Shown in pieces: positions 50,289-64,000 of a DNA stretch of 64,000 nt (positions are counted from its first letter, which is position 1; every line of letters begins with the position of its first letter). The notes below the pieces were generated by a model, which saw only the letters and a list, made by a program, of their open reading frames with translations, did no database searches and was not told the origin of the DNA. Origin of the DNA: Sinohyriopsis cumingii (Eukaryota; Mollusca; Bivalvia; Unionida; Unionidae); assembly GCA_028554795.2 (NCBI GenBank), contig CM068827.1, positions 138,316,493 to 138,380,492 on the forward strand, given 5' to 3'. The position numbers and the translations under genes were made by a program.

Positions 50289-51925
50289 GCCAAAAAGGTG
50301 CACCTTTTTGAATTCGTTCCATTTTTACCAAGGGCTTTGTACCACGGCCAAACCCTCGATTCCCCAAGCCTTTCCTCACTCTCTCTCGCACCTTGCTAGC
50401 TACCAGAGAGAGAGAGAGAGTGTGTGCCTGCCTCTCTCTCTCTCTCCCTTCTCGCTTGTCCTGTCCTAGGTAAGCTAGCCTTCGATCGGACCTAGCTAGC
50501 TACCAGAGAGAGAGTGTGCCTGCCTCTCTCTCTCTCTCCCTTCTCGCTTGTCCTGTCGTAGGTAAGCTAGCCTTCGATCGCACCTTGCTAGCTACCAGAG
50601 AGAGAGAGAGTGTGCCTGCCTCTCTCTCTCTCCCTTCTCGCTTGTCCTGTCCTAGGTAAGGTAGCCTTCGATCGCACCTAGCTAGCTACCAGAGAGAGAG
50701 TGTGCCTGCCTCTCTCTCTCCCTTCTCGCTTGTCCTGTCCTTGGTAAGCTAGCCTTCGATCGGACCTAGCTAGCTACCAGAGAGAGAGTGTGCCTGCCTC
50801 TCTCCCTTCACGCTTGTCCTGTCCTTGGTAGGCTAGCCTTCGCTCGCACCTAGCTAGCTACCAGAGAGAGAGAGAGAGTGTGTGTCTGCCTGCCTGCCTG
50901 CCTGCCTTATCGGCCTCTCTCTCTCTCTCGTCTCGATTCACTTTCAATCGAGACCATAGGAAACGCATTTTTTCCTATATAATAGTGCCAAATACTATGT
51001 GTGGGTAGTTGGTCAAAAAGTTGCCAAAAAGGTGCACCTTTTTGAATTCGTTCCATTTTTACCAAGGGCTTTGTACCACGGCCAAACCCTCGATTCCCCA
51101 AGCCTTTCCTCACTCTCTCTCGCACCTTGCTAGCTACCAGAGAGAGAGAGAGAGTGTGTGCCTGCCTCTCTCTCTCTCTCCCTTCTCGCTTGTCCTGTCC
51201 TAGGTAAGCTAGCCTTCGATCGGACCTAGCTAGCTACCAGAGAGAGAGTGTGCCTGCCTCTCTCTCTCTCTCCCTTCTCGCTTGTCCTGTCGTAGGTAAG
51301 CTAGCCTTCGATCGCACCTTGCTAGCTACCAGAGAGAGAGAGTGTGCCTGCCTCTCTCTCTCTCCCTTCTCGCTTGTCCTGTCCTAGGTAAGCTAGCCTT
51401 CGATCGGACCTAGCTAGCTACCAGAGAGAGAGTGTGCCTGCCTCTCTCTCTCTCTCCCTTCTCGCTTGTCCTGTCGTAGGTAAGCTAGCCTTCGATCGCA
51501 CCTTGCTAGCTACCAGAGAGAGAGAGTGTGCCTGCCTCTCTCTCTCTCCCTTCTCGCTTGTCCTGTCCTAGGTAAGGTAGCCTTCGATCGCACCTAGCTA
51601 GCTACCAGAGAGAGAGTGTGCCTGCCTCTCTCTCTCCCTTCTCGCTTGTCCTGTCCTTGGTAAGCTAGCCTTCGATCGGACCTAGCTAGCTACCAGAGAG
51701 AGAGTGTGCCTGCCTCTCTCCCTTCACGCTTGTCCTGTCCTTGGTAGGCTAGCCTTCGCTCGCACCTAGCTAGCTACCAGAGAGAGAGAGAGAGAGTGTG
51801 TCTGCCTGCCTGCCTGCCTGCCTTATCGGCCTCTCTCTCTCTCTCGTCTCGATTCACTTTCAATCGAGACCATAGGAAACGCATTTTTTCCTATATAATA
51901 GTGCCAAATACTATATGTGGGTAGT
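50289..51925. repeat. Satellite 1: about 94-bp subunits in a duplicated 0.73-0.9 kb higher-order unit
   Basis: The higher-order unit starts GCCAAAAAGGTGCACCTTTT at 50289 and again at 51023. Within each, about 94-base subunits (GCTAGCTACCAGAGAGAGAG, then CTCTCTC, then CTTGTCCTGTCCTAGGTAAG) are repeated six times in the first and eight times in the second, closing with CTATATAATAGTGCCAAATA. Confidence 0.9.
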
Positions 51926-52355
51926 TAGTTAGGGAAGTTTCAACTTCCTAACCTTACACACACTACCCAAGCCATATCGCGACTAGAGCGAGAGAGGGTG
52001 CCCCTGCCTCTCTCTCTCTCTACCTTTCGCTCTACTCCTAGCACTCCTGGCTAGATCGGCATTGCATGCTGGCTGGGACGACCTATCCAACGAGGGGTCG
52101 ATCGTCCCGATGCGACCAGGCGATCGGTCGCAACAGGGAAGAAACCAGCTATCGTACTACGTCTCTAATGCAATGTATAGGACCCCAAAATCACTTCTTC
52201 CCTATATATAGTGCCAAATTCTATATGGGGGTAGTTGGTCAGGAAAGTTTCAATTTTGAAATCATGCCTTTGATACCAACGGCTTTGCACCAAGGGAAAG
52301 CCAGGGATACACAAGGACTAGCGCCACAGTCTCACTTCTCGGTTTTATTTTATTC
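51926..52355. repeat. Related dispersed-repeat segment
   Basis: Shares CTATATATAGTGCCAAATTC and GGGTAGTTGGTCA with satellite 1, and GGCTTTGCACCAAGGGAA with a segment at 62228-62246. No gene. Confidence 0.6.
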
Positions 52356-53395
52356 ATTATCTCGGTAACGGATAGGAATTTTTTGATGGGGTTTGCTTTG
52401 GCAGATCGGCCATTACGAGAGCTATAAAGCAATGTCAACTGCGAGATTCGAACTCTTCTCTGTTGGTCGGGGCGGTGGGTGCGTCAAAACATATGACTTT
52501 TCAAAAAATCGACTTTATGCCGTTTCACTAAATGCTGATTATCTCGGGAACCCCTTGATATTTTTCCATGGGGTTTGCATTGGAATATTGGCCAATGAAA
52601 GGTGTAGATAGCTATGTCGGCGGCGGGATTCGAACTCGTGCTAGGTAGTTTTTACAGTAAAGAAACCGATGAAGAAATGACTTTTTTGGCAATATCTCCG
52701 TAACAAATGGGAATATTTCGACGGGGTATATGTCGGCAAGTCGGCCTGGATAGCCTGTATCAGAAAATAACAAGTTGCCTGGCACAACTCCTCCCCAATC
52801 GTCGGGGCGGATGGTGCGTCAAAACATATGACTTTTCAAAAAATCGACTTTATGCCGTTTCACTAAACGTTGAATATCTCGGGAACCCCTTGATATTTTT
52901 CCATGGGGTTTGCATTGGAAAATTGGCCAATGAAAGATCTAGATTGATATGTCGGCGGCGGGATTCGAACTCGTGCTAGGTCGTTTTCACAGTGAAAAAA
53001 CCGATGAAAAAATGACTTTTTTGGCAATATCTCCGTAACAAATGGGAATATTTCGACGGGGTATATGTCGGCAAGTCGGCCTCGATAGCCTGTATCAGAA
53101 AATATCAAGTTGCCTGGCGCAACTCCTCCTCAATCGTCGGGGCGGTGGGTGCGTCAAAACATATGACTTTTCAAAAAATCTTTATGCCGTTTCACTAAAC
53201 GTTGAATATTTCGGGAACCGCTTGACATTTTTCCATGGGGTTTGCATTGAAATATTGGCCAATGAAGGGTCTAGATTGATATGTCGGCGGCGGGATTCGA
53301 ACTCGTGCTAGGTCGTCCTCACAGTGAAGAAACCGATGAAAAAATGACTTTTTTGACAATAACACCGTAACATATGGGAATATTTCGACGCGGTT
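52356..53395. repeat. Satellite 2: about 335-bp units, three copies
   Basis: GTGCGTCAAAACATATGACT recurs at 52478, 52814 and 53149. Each unit has a TATCTC...GGAAT.TTT...GGGTTTGC core and, on the minus strand, a B-box-like CGAGTTCGAATCCCGCC, which hints at a tRNA-derived origin. Confidence 0.85.
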
Positions 53396-56300
53396 TGCTG
53401 CAGCGTGTCGGGGCCACGGGGCCACGTCGGGGAACGGGTGCCACCCGGACGCCACCGGGCGAGGTGGTGCCAAAATGGCGGAAAAACCGTTGGGTTCCTA
53501 GAATGAAGTGGTGGAAGGGAAGGTGACATTGGCACGTTTCACACCTCGGCAGACGCGCCTGGTCGAGACGAAGACATAGAGTGGTAGATGTTGAAAATCG
53601 GTGCAGGTTTGGCCGAGTTAGGGGCTATTTTGTCACCCGGCAGGGGCCACAAAACGACAAAGTCCGAAAAGCTACAGTTTCCCCCATATCTCCAGAACGG
53701 CTGGGAATATTTTCAAGCGGTTTGCTGCAGCGTGTCGGGGCCACGGGGCCACGTCGGGGAACGGGTGCCACCCGGACGCCACCGGGCGAGGTGGTGCCAA
53801 AATGGCGGAAAAACCGTTGGGTTCCTAGAATGAAGTGGTGGAAGGGAAGGTGACATTGGCACGTTTCACACCTCGGCAGACGCGCCTGGTCGAGACGAAG
53901 ACATAGAGTGGTAGATGTTGAAAATCGGTGCAGGTTTGGCCGAGTTAGGGGCTATTTTGTCACCCGGCAGGGGCCACAAAACGACAAAGTCCGAAAAGCT
54001 ACAGTTTCCCCCATATCTCCAGAACGGCTGGGAATATTTTCAAGCGGTTTGCTGCAGCGTGTCGGGGCCACGGGGCCACGTCGGGGAACGGGTGCCACCC
54101 GGACGCCACCGGGCGAGGTGGTGCCAAAATGGCGGAAAAACCGTTGGGTTCCTAGAATGAAGTGGTGGAAGGGAACGTCACATTGGCACGTTTCACACCT
54201 CGGCAGACGCGCCTGGTCGAGACGAAGACAGAGAGTGCTGGATGATGGAAATCGGTGCAGGTTTGGCCGAGTTAGGGGCTATTTTGTCACCCGGCAGGGG
54301 CCACAAAACGACAAAGTCCGAAAAGCTACAGTTTCCCCCATATCTCCAGAACGGCTGGGAATATTTTCAAGCGGTTTGCTGCAGCGTGTCGGGGCCACGG
54401 GGCCACGTCGGGGAACGGGTGCCACCCGGACGCCACCGGGCGAGGTGGTGCCAAAATGGCGGAAAAACCGTTGGGTTCCTAGAATGAAGTGGTGGAAGGG
54501 AAGGTGACATTGGCACGTTTCACACCTCGGCAGACGCGCCTGGTCGAGACGAAGACATAGAGTGGTAGATGTTGAAAATCGGTGCAGGTTTGGCCGAGTT
54601 AGGGGCTATTTTGTCACCCGGCAGGGGCCACAAAACGACAAAGTCCGAAAAGCTACAGTTTCCCCCATATCTCCAGAACGGCTGGGAATATTTTCAAGCG
54701 GTTTGCTGCAGCGTGTCGGGGCCACGGGGCCACGTCGGAGAACGGGTGCCACCCGGACGCCACCGGGCGAGGTGGTGCCAAAATGGCGGAAAAACCGTTA
54801 GGTTCCTAGAATGAAGTGGTGGAAGGGAAGGTGACATTGGCACGTTTCACACCTCGGCAGACGCGCCTGGTCGAGACGAAGACAGAGAGTGGTAGATGTT
54901 GAAAATCGGTGCAGGTTTGGCCGAGTTAGGGGCTATTTTGTCACCCGGCAGGGGCCACAAAACGACAAAGTCCGAAAAGCTACAGTTTCCCCCATATCTC
55001 CAGAACGGCTGGGAATATTTTCAAGCGGTTTGCTGCAGCGTGTCGGGGCCACGGGGCCACGTCGGGGAACGGGTGCCACCCGGACGCCACCGGGCGAGGT
55101 GGTGCCAAAATGGCGGAAAAACCGTTAGGTTCCTAGAATGAAGTGGTGGAAGGGAAGGTGACATTGGCACGTTTCACACCTCGGCAGACGCGCCTGGTCG
55201 AGACGAAGACGGAGAGTGCTGGATGATGGAAATCGGTGCAGGTTTGGCCGAGTTAGGGGCTATTTTGTCACCCGGCAGGGGCCACAAAACGACAAAGTCC
55301 GAAAAGCTACAGTTTCCCCCATATCTCCAGAACGGCTGGGAATATTTTCAAGCGGTTTGCTGCAGCGTGTCGGGGCCACGGGGCCACGTCGGGGAACGGG
55401 TGCCACCCGGACGCCACCGGGCGAGGTGGTGCCAAAATGGCGGAAAAACCGTTGGGTTCCTAGAATGAAGTGGTGGAAGGGAAGGTGACATTGGCACGTT
55501 TCACACCTCGGCAGACGCGCCTGGTCGAGACGAAGACATAGAGTGGTAGATGTTGAAAATCGGTGCAGGTTTGGCCGAGTTAGGGGCTATTTTGTCACCC
55601 GGCAGGGGCCACAAAACGACAAAGTCCGAAAAGCTACAGTTTCCCCCATATCTCCAGAACGGCTGGGAATATTTTCAAGCGGTTTGCTGCAGCGTGTCGG
55701 GGCCACGGGGCCACGTCGGGGAACGGGTGCCACCCGGACGCCACCGGGCGAGGTGGTGCCAAAATGGCGGAAAAACCGTTAGGTTCCTAGAATGAAGTGG
55801 TGGAAGGGAAGGTGACATTGGCACGTTTCACACCTCGGCAGACGCGCCTGGTCGAGACGAAGACAGAGAGTGCTGGATGATGGAAATCGGTGCAGGTTTG
55901 GCCGAGTTAGGGGCTATTTTGTCACCCGGCAGGGGCCACAAAACGACAAAGTCCGAAAAGCTACAGTTTCCCCCATATCTCCAGAACGGCTGGGAATATT
56001 TTCAAGCGGTTTGCTGCAGCGTGTCGGGGCCACGGGGCCACGTCGGGGAACGGGTGCCACCCGGACGCCACCGGGCGAGGTGGTGCCAAAATGGCGGAAA
56101 AACCGTTAGGTTCCTAGAATGAAGTGGTGGAAGGGAAGGTGACATTGGCACGTTTCACACCTCGGCAGACGCGCCTGGTCGAGACGAAGACAGAGAGTGG
56201 TAGATGTTGAAAATCGGTGCAGGTTTGGCCGAGTTAGGGGCTATTTTGTCACCCGGCAGGGGCCACAAAACGACAAAGTCCGAAAAGCTACAGTTTCCCC

Positions 56301-58208
56301 CATATCTCCAGAACGGCTGGGAATATTTTCAAGCGGTTTGCTGCAGCGTGTCGGGGCCACGGGGCCACGTCGGGGAACGGGTGCCACCCGGACGCCACCG
56401 GGCGAGGTGGTGCCAAAATGGCGGAAAAACCGTTAGGTTCCTAGAATGAAGTGGTGGAAGGGAAGGTGACATTGGCACGTTTCACACCTCGGCAGACGCG
56501 CCTGGTCGAGACGAAGACAGAGAGTGCTGGATGATGGAAATCGGTGCAGGTTTGGCCGAGTTAGGGGCTATTTTGTCACCCGGCAGGGGCCACAAAACGA
56601 CAAAGTCCGAAAAGCTACAGTTTCCCCCATATCTCCAGAACGGCTGGGAATATTTTCAAGCGGTTTGCTGCAGCGTGTCGGGGCCACGGGGCCACGTCGG
56701 GGAACGGGTGCCACCCGGACGCCACCGGGCGAGGTGGTGCCAAAATGGCGGAAAAACCGTTAGGTTCCTAGAATGAAGTGGTGGAAGGGAAGGTGACATT
56801 GGCACGTTTCACACCTCGGCAGACGCGCCTGGTCGAGACGAAGACAGAGAGTGGTAGATGTTGAAAATCGGTGCAGGTTTGGCCGAGTTAGGGGCTATTT
56901 TGTCACCCGGCAGGGGCCACAAAACGACAAAGTCCGAAAAGCTACAGTTTCCCCCATATCTCCAGAACGGCTGGGAATATTTTCAAGCGGTTTGCTGCAG
57001 CGTGTCGGGGCCACGGGGCCACGTCGGGGAACGGGTGCCACCCGGACGCCACCGGGCGAGGTGGTGCCAAAATGGCGGAAAAACCGTTAGGTTCCTAGAA
57101 TGAAGTGGTGGAAGGGAAGGTGACATTGGCACGTTTCACACCTCGGCAGACGCGCCTGGTCGAGACGAAGACGGAGAGTGCTGGATGATGGAAATCGGTG
57201 CAGGTTTGGCCGAGTTAGGGGCTATTTTGTCACCCGGCAGGGGCCACAAAACGACAAAGTCCGAAAAGCTACAGTTTCCCCCATATCTCCAGAACGGCTG
57301 GGAATATTTTCAAGCGGTTTGCTGCAGCGTGTCGGGGCCACGGGGCCACGTCGGGGAACGGGTGCCACCCGGACGCCACCGGGCGAGGTGGTGCCAAAAT
57401 GGCGGAAAAACCGTTGGGTTCCTAGAATGAAGTGGTGGAAGGGAAGGTGACATTGGCACGTTTCACACCTCGGCAGACGCGCCTGGTCGAGACGAAGACA
57501 TAGAGTGGTAGATGTTGAAAATCGGTGCAGGTTTGGCCGAGTTAGGGGCTATTTTGTCACCCGGCAGGGGCCACAAAACGACAAAGTCCGAAAAGCTACA
57601 GTTTCCCCCATATCTCCAGAACGGCTGGGAATATTTTCAAGCGGTTTGCTGCAGCGTGTCGGGGCCACGGGGCCACGTCGGGGAACGGGTGCCACCCGGA
57701 CGCCACCGGGCGAGGTGGTGCCAAAATGGCGGAAAAACCGTTAGGTTCCTAGAATGAAGTGGTGGAAGGGAAGGTGACATTGGCACGTTTCACACCTCGG
57801 CAGACGCGCCTGGTCGAGACGAAGACGGAGAGTGCTGGATGATGGAAATCGGTGCAGGTTTGGCCGAGTTAGGGGCTATTTTGTCACCCGGCAGGGGCCA
57901 CAAAACGACAAAGTCCGAGAAGCTACAGTTTCCCCCATATCTCCAGAACGGCTGGGAATATTTTCAAGCGGTTTGCTGCAGCGTGTCGGGGCCACGGGGC
58001 CACGTCGGGGAACGGGTGCCACCCGGACGCCACCGGGCGAGGTGGTGCCAAAATGGCGGAAAAACCGTTGGGTTCCTAGAATGAAGTGGTGGAAGGGAAG
58101 GTGACATTGGCACGTTTCACACCTCGGCAGACGCGCCTGGTCGAGACGAAGACAGAGAGTGCTGGATGATGGAAATCGGTGCAGGTTTGGCCGAGTTAGG
58201 GGCTATTT
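53396..58208. repeat. Satellite 3: 327-bp tandem array, about 14.7 copies
   Basis: Near-identical 327-base units. Two variants differ at GTGGTAGATGTTGAAAATCG versus GTGCTGGATGATGGAAATCG; from about 55216 they alternate, giving a 654-base higher-order unit. The period is divisible by three, so the same open frames recur in every unit, but most units contain a stop and codon use is not gene-like. Confidence 0.97.
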
Positions 58209-59690
58209 TTCACCCATGCCGCAATAGTCAAGGTCAAGGTAGGGAGCGTGGGAAAATAGCGTTTTTCTCCCAAACGTGAAAAGATATGTTAAAGTTTGAC
58301 CCACCGGCGCCTAGGTCTGGATGAGTCGCACCTGCCTGCGTTATCCCCGTGCATGCCGCTGTGTCCGTTCGTGCGTACGCCTTCGCGTAGCAAACGCTTC
58401 GGTGCCAAGTCGGTAGCTTAAAGTTGGTTTTCTCCGAAAGCCTACGAGCGATCTTAAGGTGCGACCCATCGGCAGATGGGCCTCGACGAGACGCAGCTGG
58501 CAGTGAAAACCCCATGGATCTCGGCTCGTCCGATCGTCCGTAAGTCAAAGAAAACGAATTCAATGGAATTCGCAATGGTCAGCTCGCTGCGAGAATCGGA
58601 TTATTTTTTTTCCTGGCCAAACGGGTGGATCAATGGGCAATTGCAAGACGTCATTCGATCTGGCGTGACGAGAGGCGTCTTGGAAAAAAAAATAAGTCCG
58701 TTGGACCTGTACGTTCGTCCGTAATGGTAAGAAAACCGATTTTTGGAACCCCCCTCCAATGTTAAAGTGAAAATGTCCATTAAAAAAAGTTTTCTCGCCG
58801 ACGGGTAGAGGTATTGTCCCGTGTCGTAGTTCGACCGCTCGGGCTCGACGAGACGCGTCTGCCGGTGCCAGGCGTGGTCGAGTAGGCGTGTCCGTTCGTC
58901 CGTGCGCTCTGGAAAACGTTTTCAGCCGCGCCGAACCATACGAGTGCGAAGTTGGCTTAAATCGAGTTTGCTCGAGAAGTAATGGACCGATTTTGACATG
59001 CGACCTACCGACAGATCGGTCTCGGCAAGACACGTCGGACGGTGTGAAAGACATGGAATTCCCATCGTCCGTTCGTCCGTCCGGGGAAGAAAACGGGCCC
59101 GTTGATGTCAATGTCGGAAGCGGGCGACATTGGGTCGAAGCGAGTTTTGAGCATCGCCACTTAAAGGTATGTTGCCATGCCCTACGTCGTAAGATGGGCG
59201 TGGAAGAGGCGCATCTGGTGGTGCAAACCGCATGAAAATCGGCTTGTCCGTTCGTCCGTGCGACCCGTCCAGGTGCATGTCGCTAGAGCGCGACATGGGG
59301 TTGAAGCGAGTTTTCAGCATCGCCACTTGGCAGGATGTTGACGAGCCATACGTCGGACGATGGGCCTGGAGAAGACGCATCTGTCCGTGCAAACCCCGTG
59401 AAAATCTGCTGGTCCGTTCGTCCGTACGGCTGAGAAAATGCGTATTTCAAGGTCAAGGTCGGGAGCGTGGGAAAAAAATGGCTTAGGTGCCGTTTTCTCT
59501 GGAACGGGAAGAGCTATCTTGAAGTGGGAAGCACCGGCAGATCGGCCCGGACGAGTCGCATCTGCCTGCGAAAAGGGCATTTGAATCACCGTGTCCGTTC
59601 GTGTGCAGGACGAGGAAAATGAATGGTTTGACTGTTGCGGAGAAGACGGATCCGTACTTGGAGTTAGTATGTGATTTACGCTGGCGCACA
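58209..59690. repeat. Degenerate satellite region
   Basis: Many diverged copies of GTCCGTTCGTCCGT and CAGATCGG.CTCGACGAGACG at irregular spacing of about 150-190 bases. No gene supported. Confidence 0.75.
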
Positions 59691-59707
59691 AAGAGAGATG
59701 TGAATAC

Positions 59708-59795
59708 CAAGAAGAAGAAGAAGAAGAAGAAGAAGAAGAAAATTAGAAAATAAAAATAACAAAGAAGAAGAAGAGGGAAGGCGGGAAGAAAGAAC

Positions 59796-59848
<53 letters not shown>
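59708..59848. repeat. GAA and AAT microsatellites
   Basis: (GAA)n at about 59711-59740 and (AAT)n at about 59797-59847. Confidence 0.95.
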
Positions 59849-59849
<1 letters not shown>

Positions 59850-60640
59850 CCCGCAATACAAGTTGATATTGTACGATACTATTTAAAAGACTTTATGGAA
59901 GCGTTCGATTGTCGTTTCTATGCATAAACTTGGCAATTGTAATCCATTCCACTGCATTTTTCATGATGGGAAAATATTGTCCCACTTGGGCAAAGATTGG
60001 CCCAAAATCTACCTGGCATTGGAAGCACTTGGCTTCATTCCCCTTAGGACCCCAGCGTTACCTTGTCGTACAGACAATATTGTGTAGGCATGTTTGTCAA
60101 ATTCCTTGGTTTGACATTAAAATCACTTCATACAAACAATATTATAAGTGATTTCGTCCAATTGCGCTCTTTGACAAATTTCAAAATTGTGTGCAATTCG
60201 ATCATGTGGCATTGATAACACTTTACAGAAGCGTTTAATTATGTTCTGTCTGCATGAAGTTGGCATTTTCCATGATGGGAAATATTTGCCCAAAACCTAA
60301 ATGTTATCTGGTTTTGAGCCCCCCAAAAATTGCCAAGAAATGTAGCAAAAAGTGGCCAAAAACCTACGTTATTGGGTTTGGGGCAAAAATTTGCACAACA
60401 ATGTTCCGAAAGGTGGCCAAAAACCTACCTAAACTTTTCCGAGACACGCTCGACAGTGTCTTCTTTCCGCACCGTTTGTGTCAAGCCCGTTCCCTTGGCT
60501 GTGACGGGAACAAAAAAATTTAAAAAAAAAAAAACAAAGAAAGAAAAAAAAAAAAAAGAAAGGAAAAGAAAAAATCGTATTTGTAGAACGGTAAAAGATA
60601 TTCTCATGCGGTTTGCGGTGGCTGCTGCGTCCTAGACAGA
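59849..60640. other. AT-rich interlude between satellites
   Basis: Contains repeated phrases such as TGATGGGAAATATT and AGTGGCCAAAAACCTACGT/AGGTGGCCAAAAACCTACCT and an A-rich run near 60520-60570. No gene supported. Confidence 0.5.
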
Positions 60641-60647
60641 GCTATTA

Positions 60648-60678
<31 letters not shown>

Positions 60679-60735
60679 ATGTATGTATGTATGTATGTAT
60701 GTATGTATGTATGTATGCATGCATGCATGCATGCA
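60648..60735. repeat. Tetranucleotide microsatellites TGTC, TGTA, TGCA
   Basis: Three successive tetranucleotide runs grading into one another. Confidence 0.95.
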
Positions 60736-60764
60736 AATCAATAAATAACCAAGTCCAACCAAAC

Positions 60765-64000
<3,236 letters not shown>

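Noticed and set aside
50907..51203. Short open frames over the CT/GA-rich satellite
   Set aside because: Low-complexity translations of satellite subunits.
53581..58104. Repeated 79-90-codon open frames, one of 199 codons
   Set aside because: They recur because the 327-base satellite period is divisible by three; both frames shift with unit mutations and no protein family is recognised.

Overview
This is animal nuclear DNA, probably from a mollusc or a related marine invertebrate. The lineage is inferred only from the tRNA-headed SINEs and general repeat style. The window holds three integrated Polinton/Maverick-type (adintovirus-like) DNA elements, decayed retrotransposons, and about 14 kb of satellite DNA at the right end.

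Element A (1-11117, left end outside the window) and element B (16958 to about 37172, essentially full length) belong to one family and lie in the same orientation. Element B reads left to right: a long terminal inverted repeat, a coiled-coil gene, a minus-strand zinc-knuckle gene, protein-primed family B DNA polymerase, two BIR-domain (IAP-like) genes, three tandem copies of an F-box-like gene, two small genes, packaging ATPase, basic core-like protein, two conserved Polinton proteins, integrase with chromodomain, membrane protein, penton-like minor capsid protein, pVI-like protein, double-jelly-roll major capsid protein, a Cys-rich acidic protein, adenain-like protease, then a right-hand block of three small charged genes. 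Copy A shows the part from the ATPase rightwards. The two copies carry different lesions in the same genes, so they are independently decaying relics. The integrase is intact in both.

The most striking observation is in the small gene blocks at the element ends. Each gene there is followed by a sequence matching the metazoan histone mRNA 3'-end signal: a GGCCCT/TTTC/AGGGCC hairpin, then ACCCA, then a purine-rich box like the U7-binding downstream element. The outermost copies lie inside the terminal inverted repeats and point outward. The right-hand genes also share an upstream box with a TATA element next to it. This suggests modules whose mRNAs end like replication-dependent histone mRNAs, while the capsid and zinc-knuckle genes sit next to ordinary AATAAA signals.

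Element C (43872 to about 50288) is a different and very distant Polinton-like element. It has its own packaging ATPase, a zinc-ribbon (DUF5679-like) reading frame joined out of frame to a parvovirus-type phospholipase A2 domain at a T_TTA_AAA_AAA site, an integrase without chromodomain, a protein combining a family B polymerase palm remnant with an SF1 helicase and an HNH nuclease, a coiled-coil fibre-like protein, and a truncated gene cut off by satellite DNA.

Between A and B lie about 5.8 kb of AT-rich host DNA with a non-LTR retrotransposon remnant. That remnant carries a nested SINE and was itself invaded by element B. From 37.2 to 43.8 kb is AT-rich host DNA with minor repeats. From 50.3 to 64.0 kb are several satellite families: about 94 bp subunits in a 0.73 kb higher-order unit, about 335 bp units, a highly homogeneous 327 bp array, and about 319 bp dimers. 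Several of them share one short core motif.
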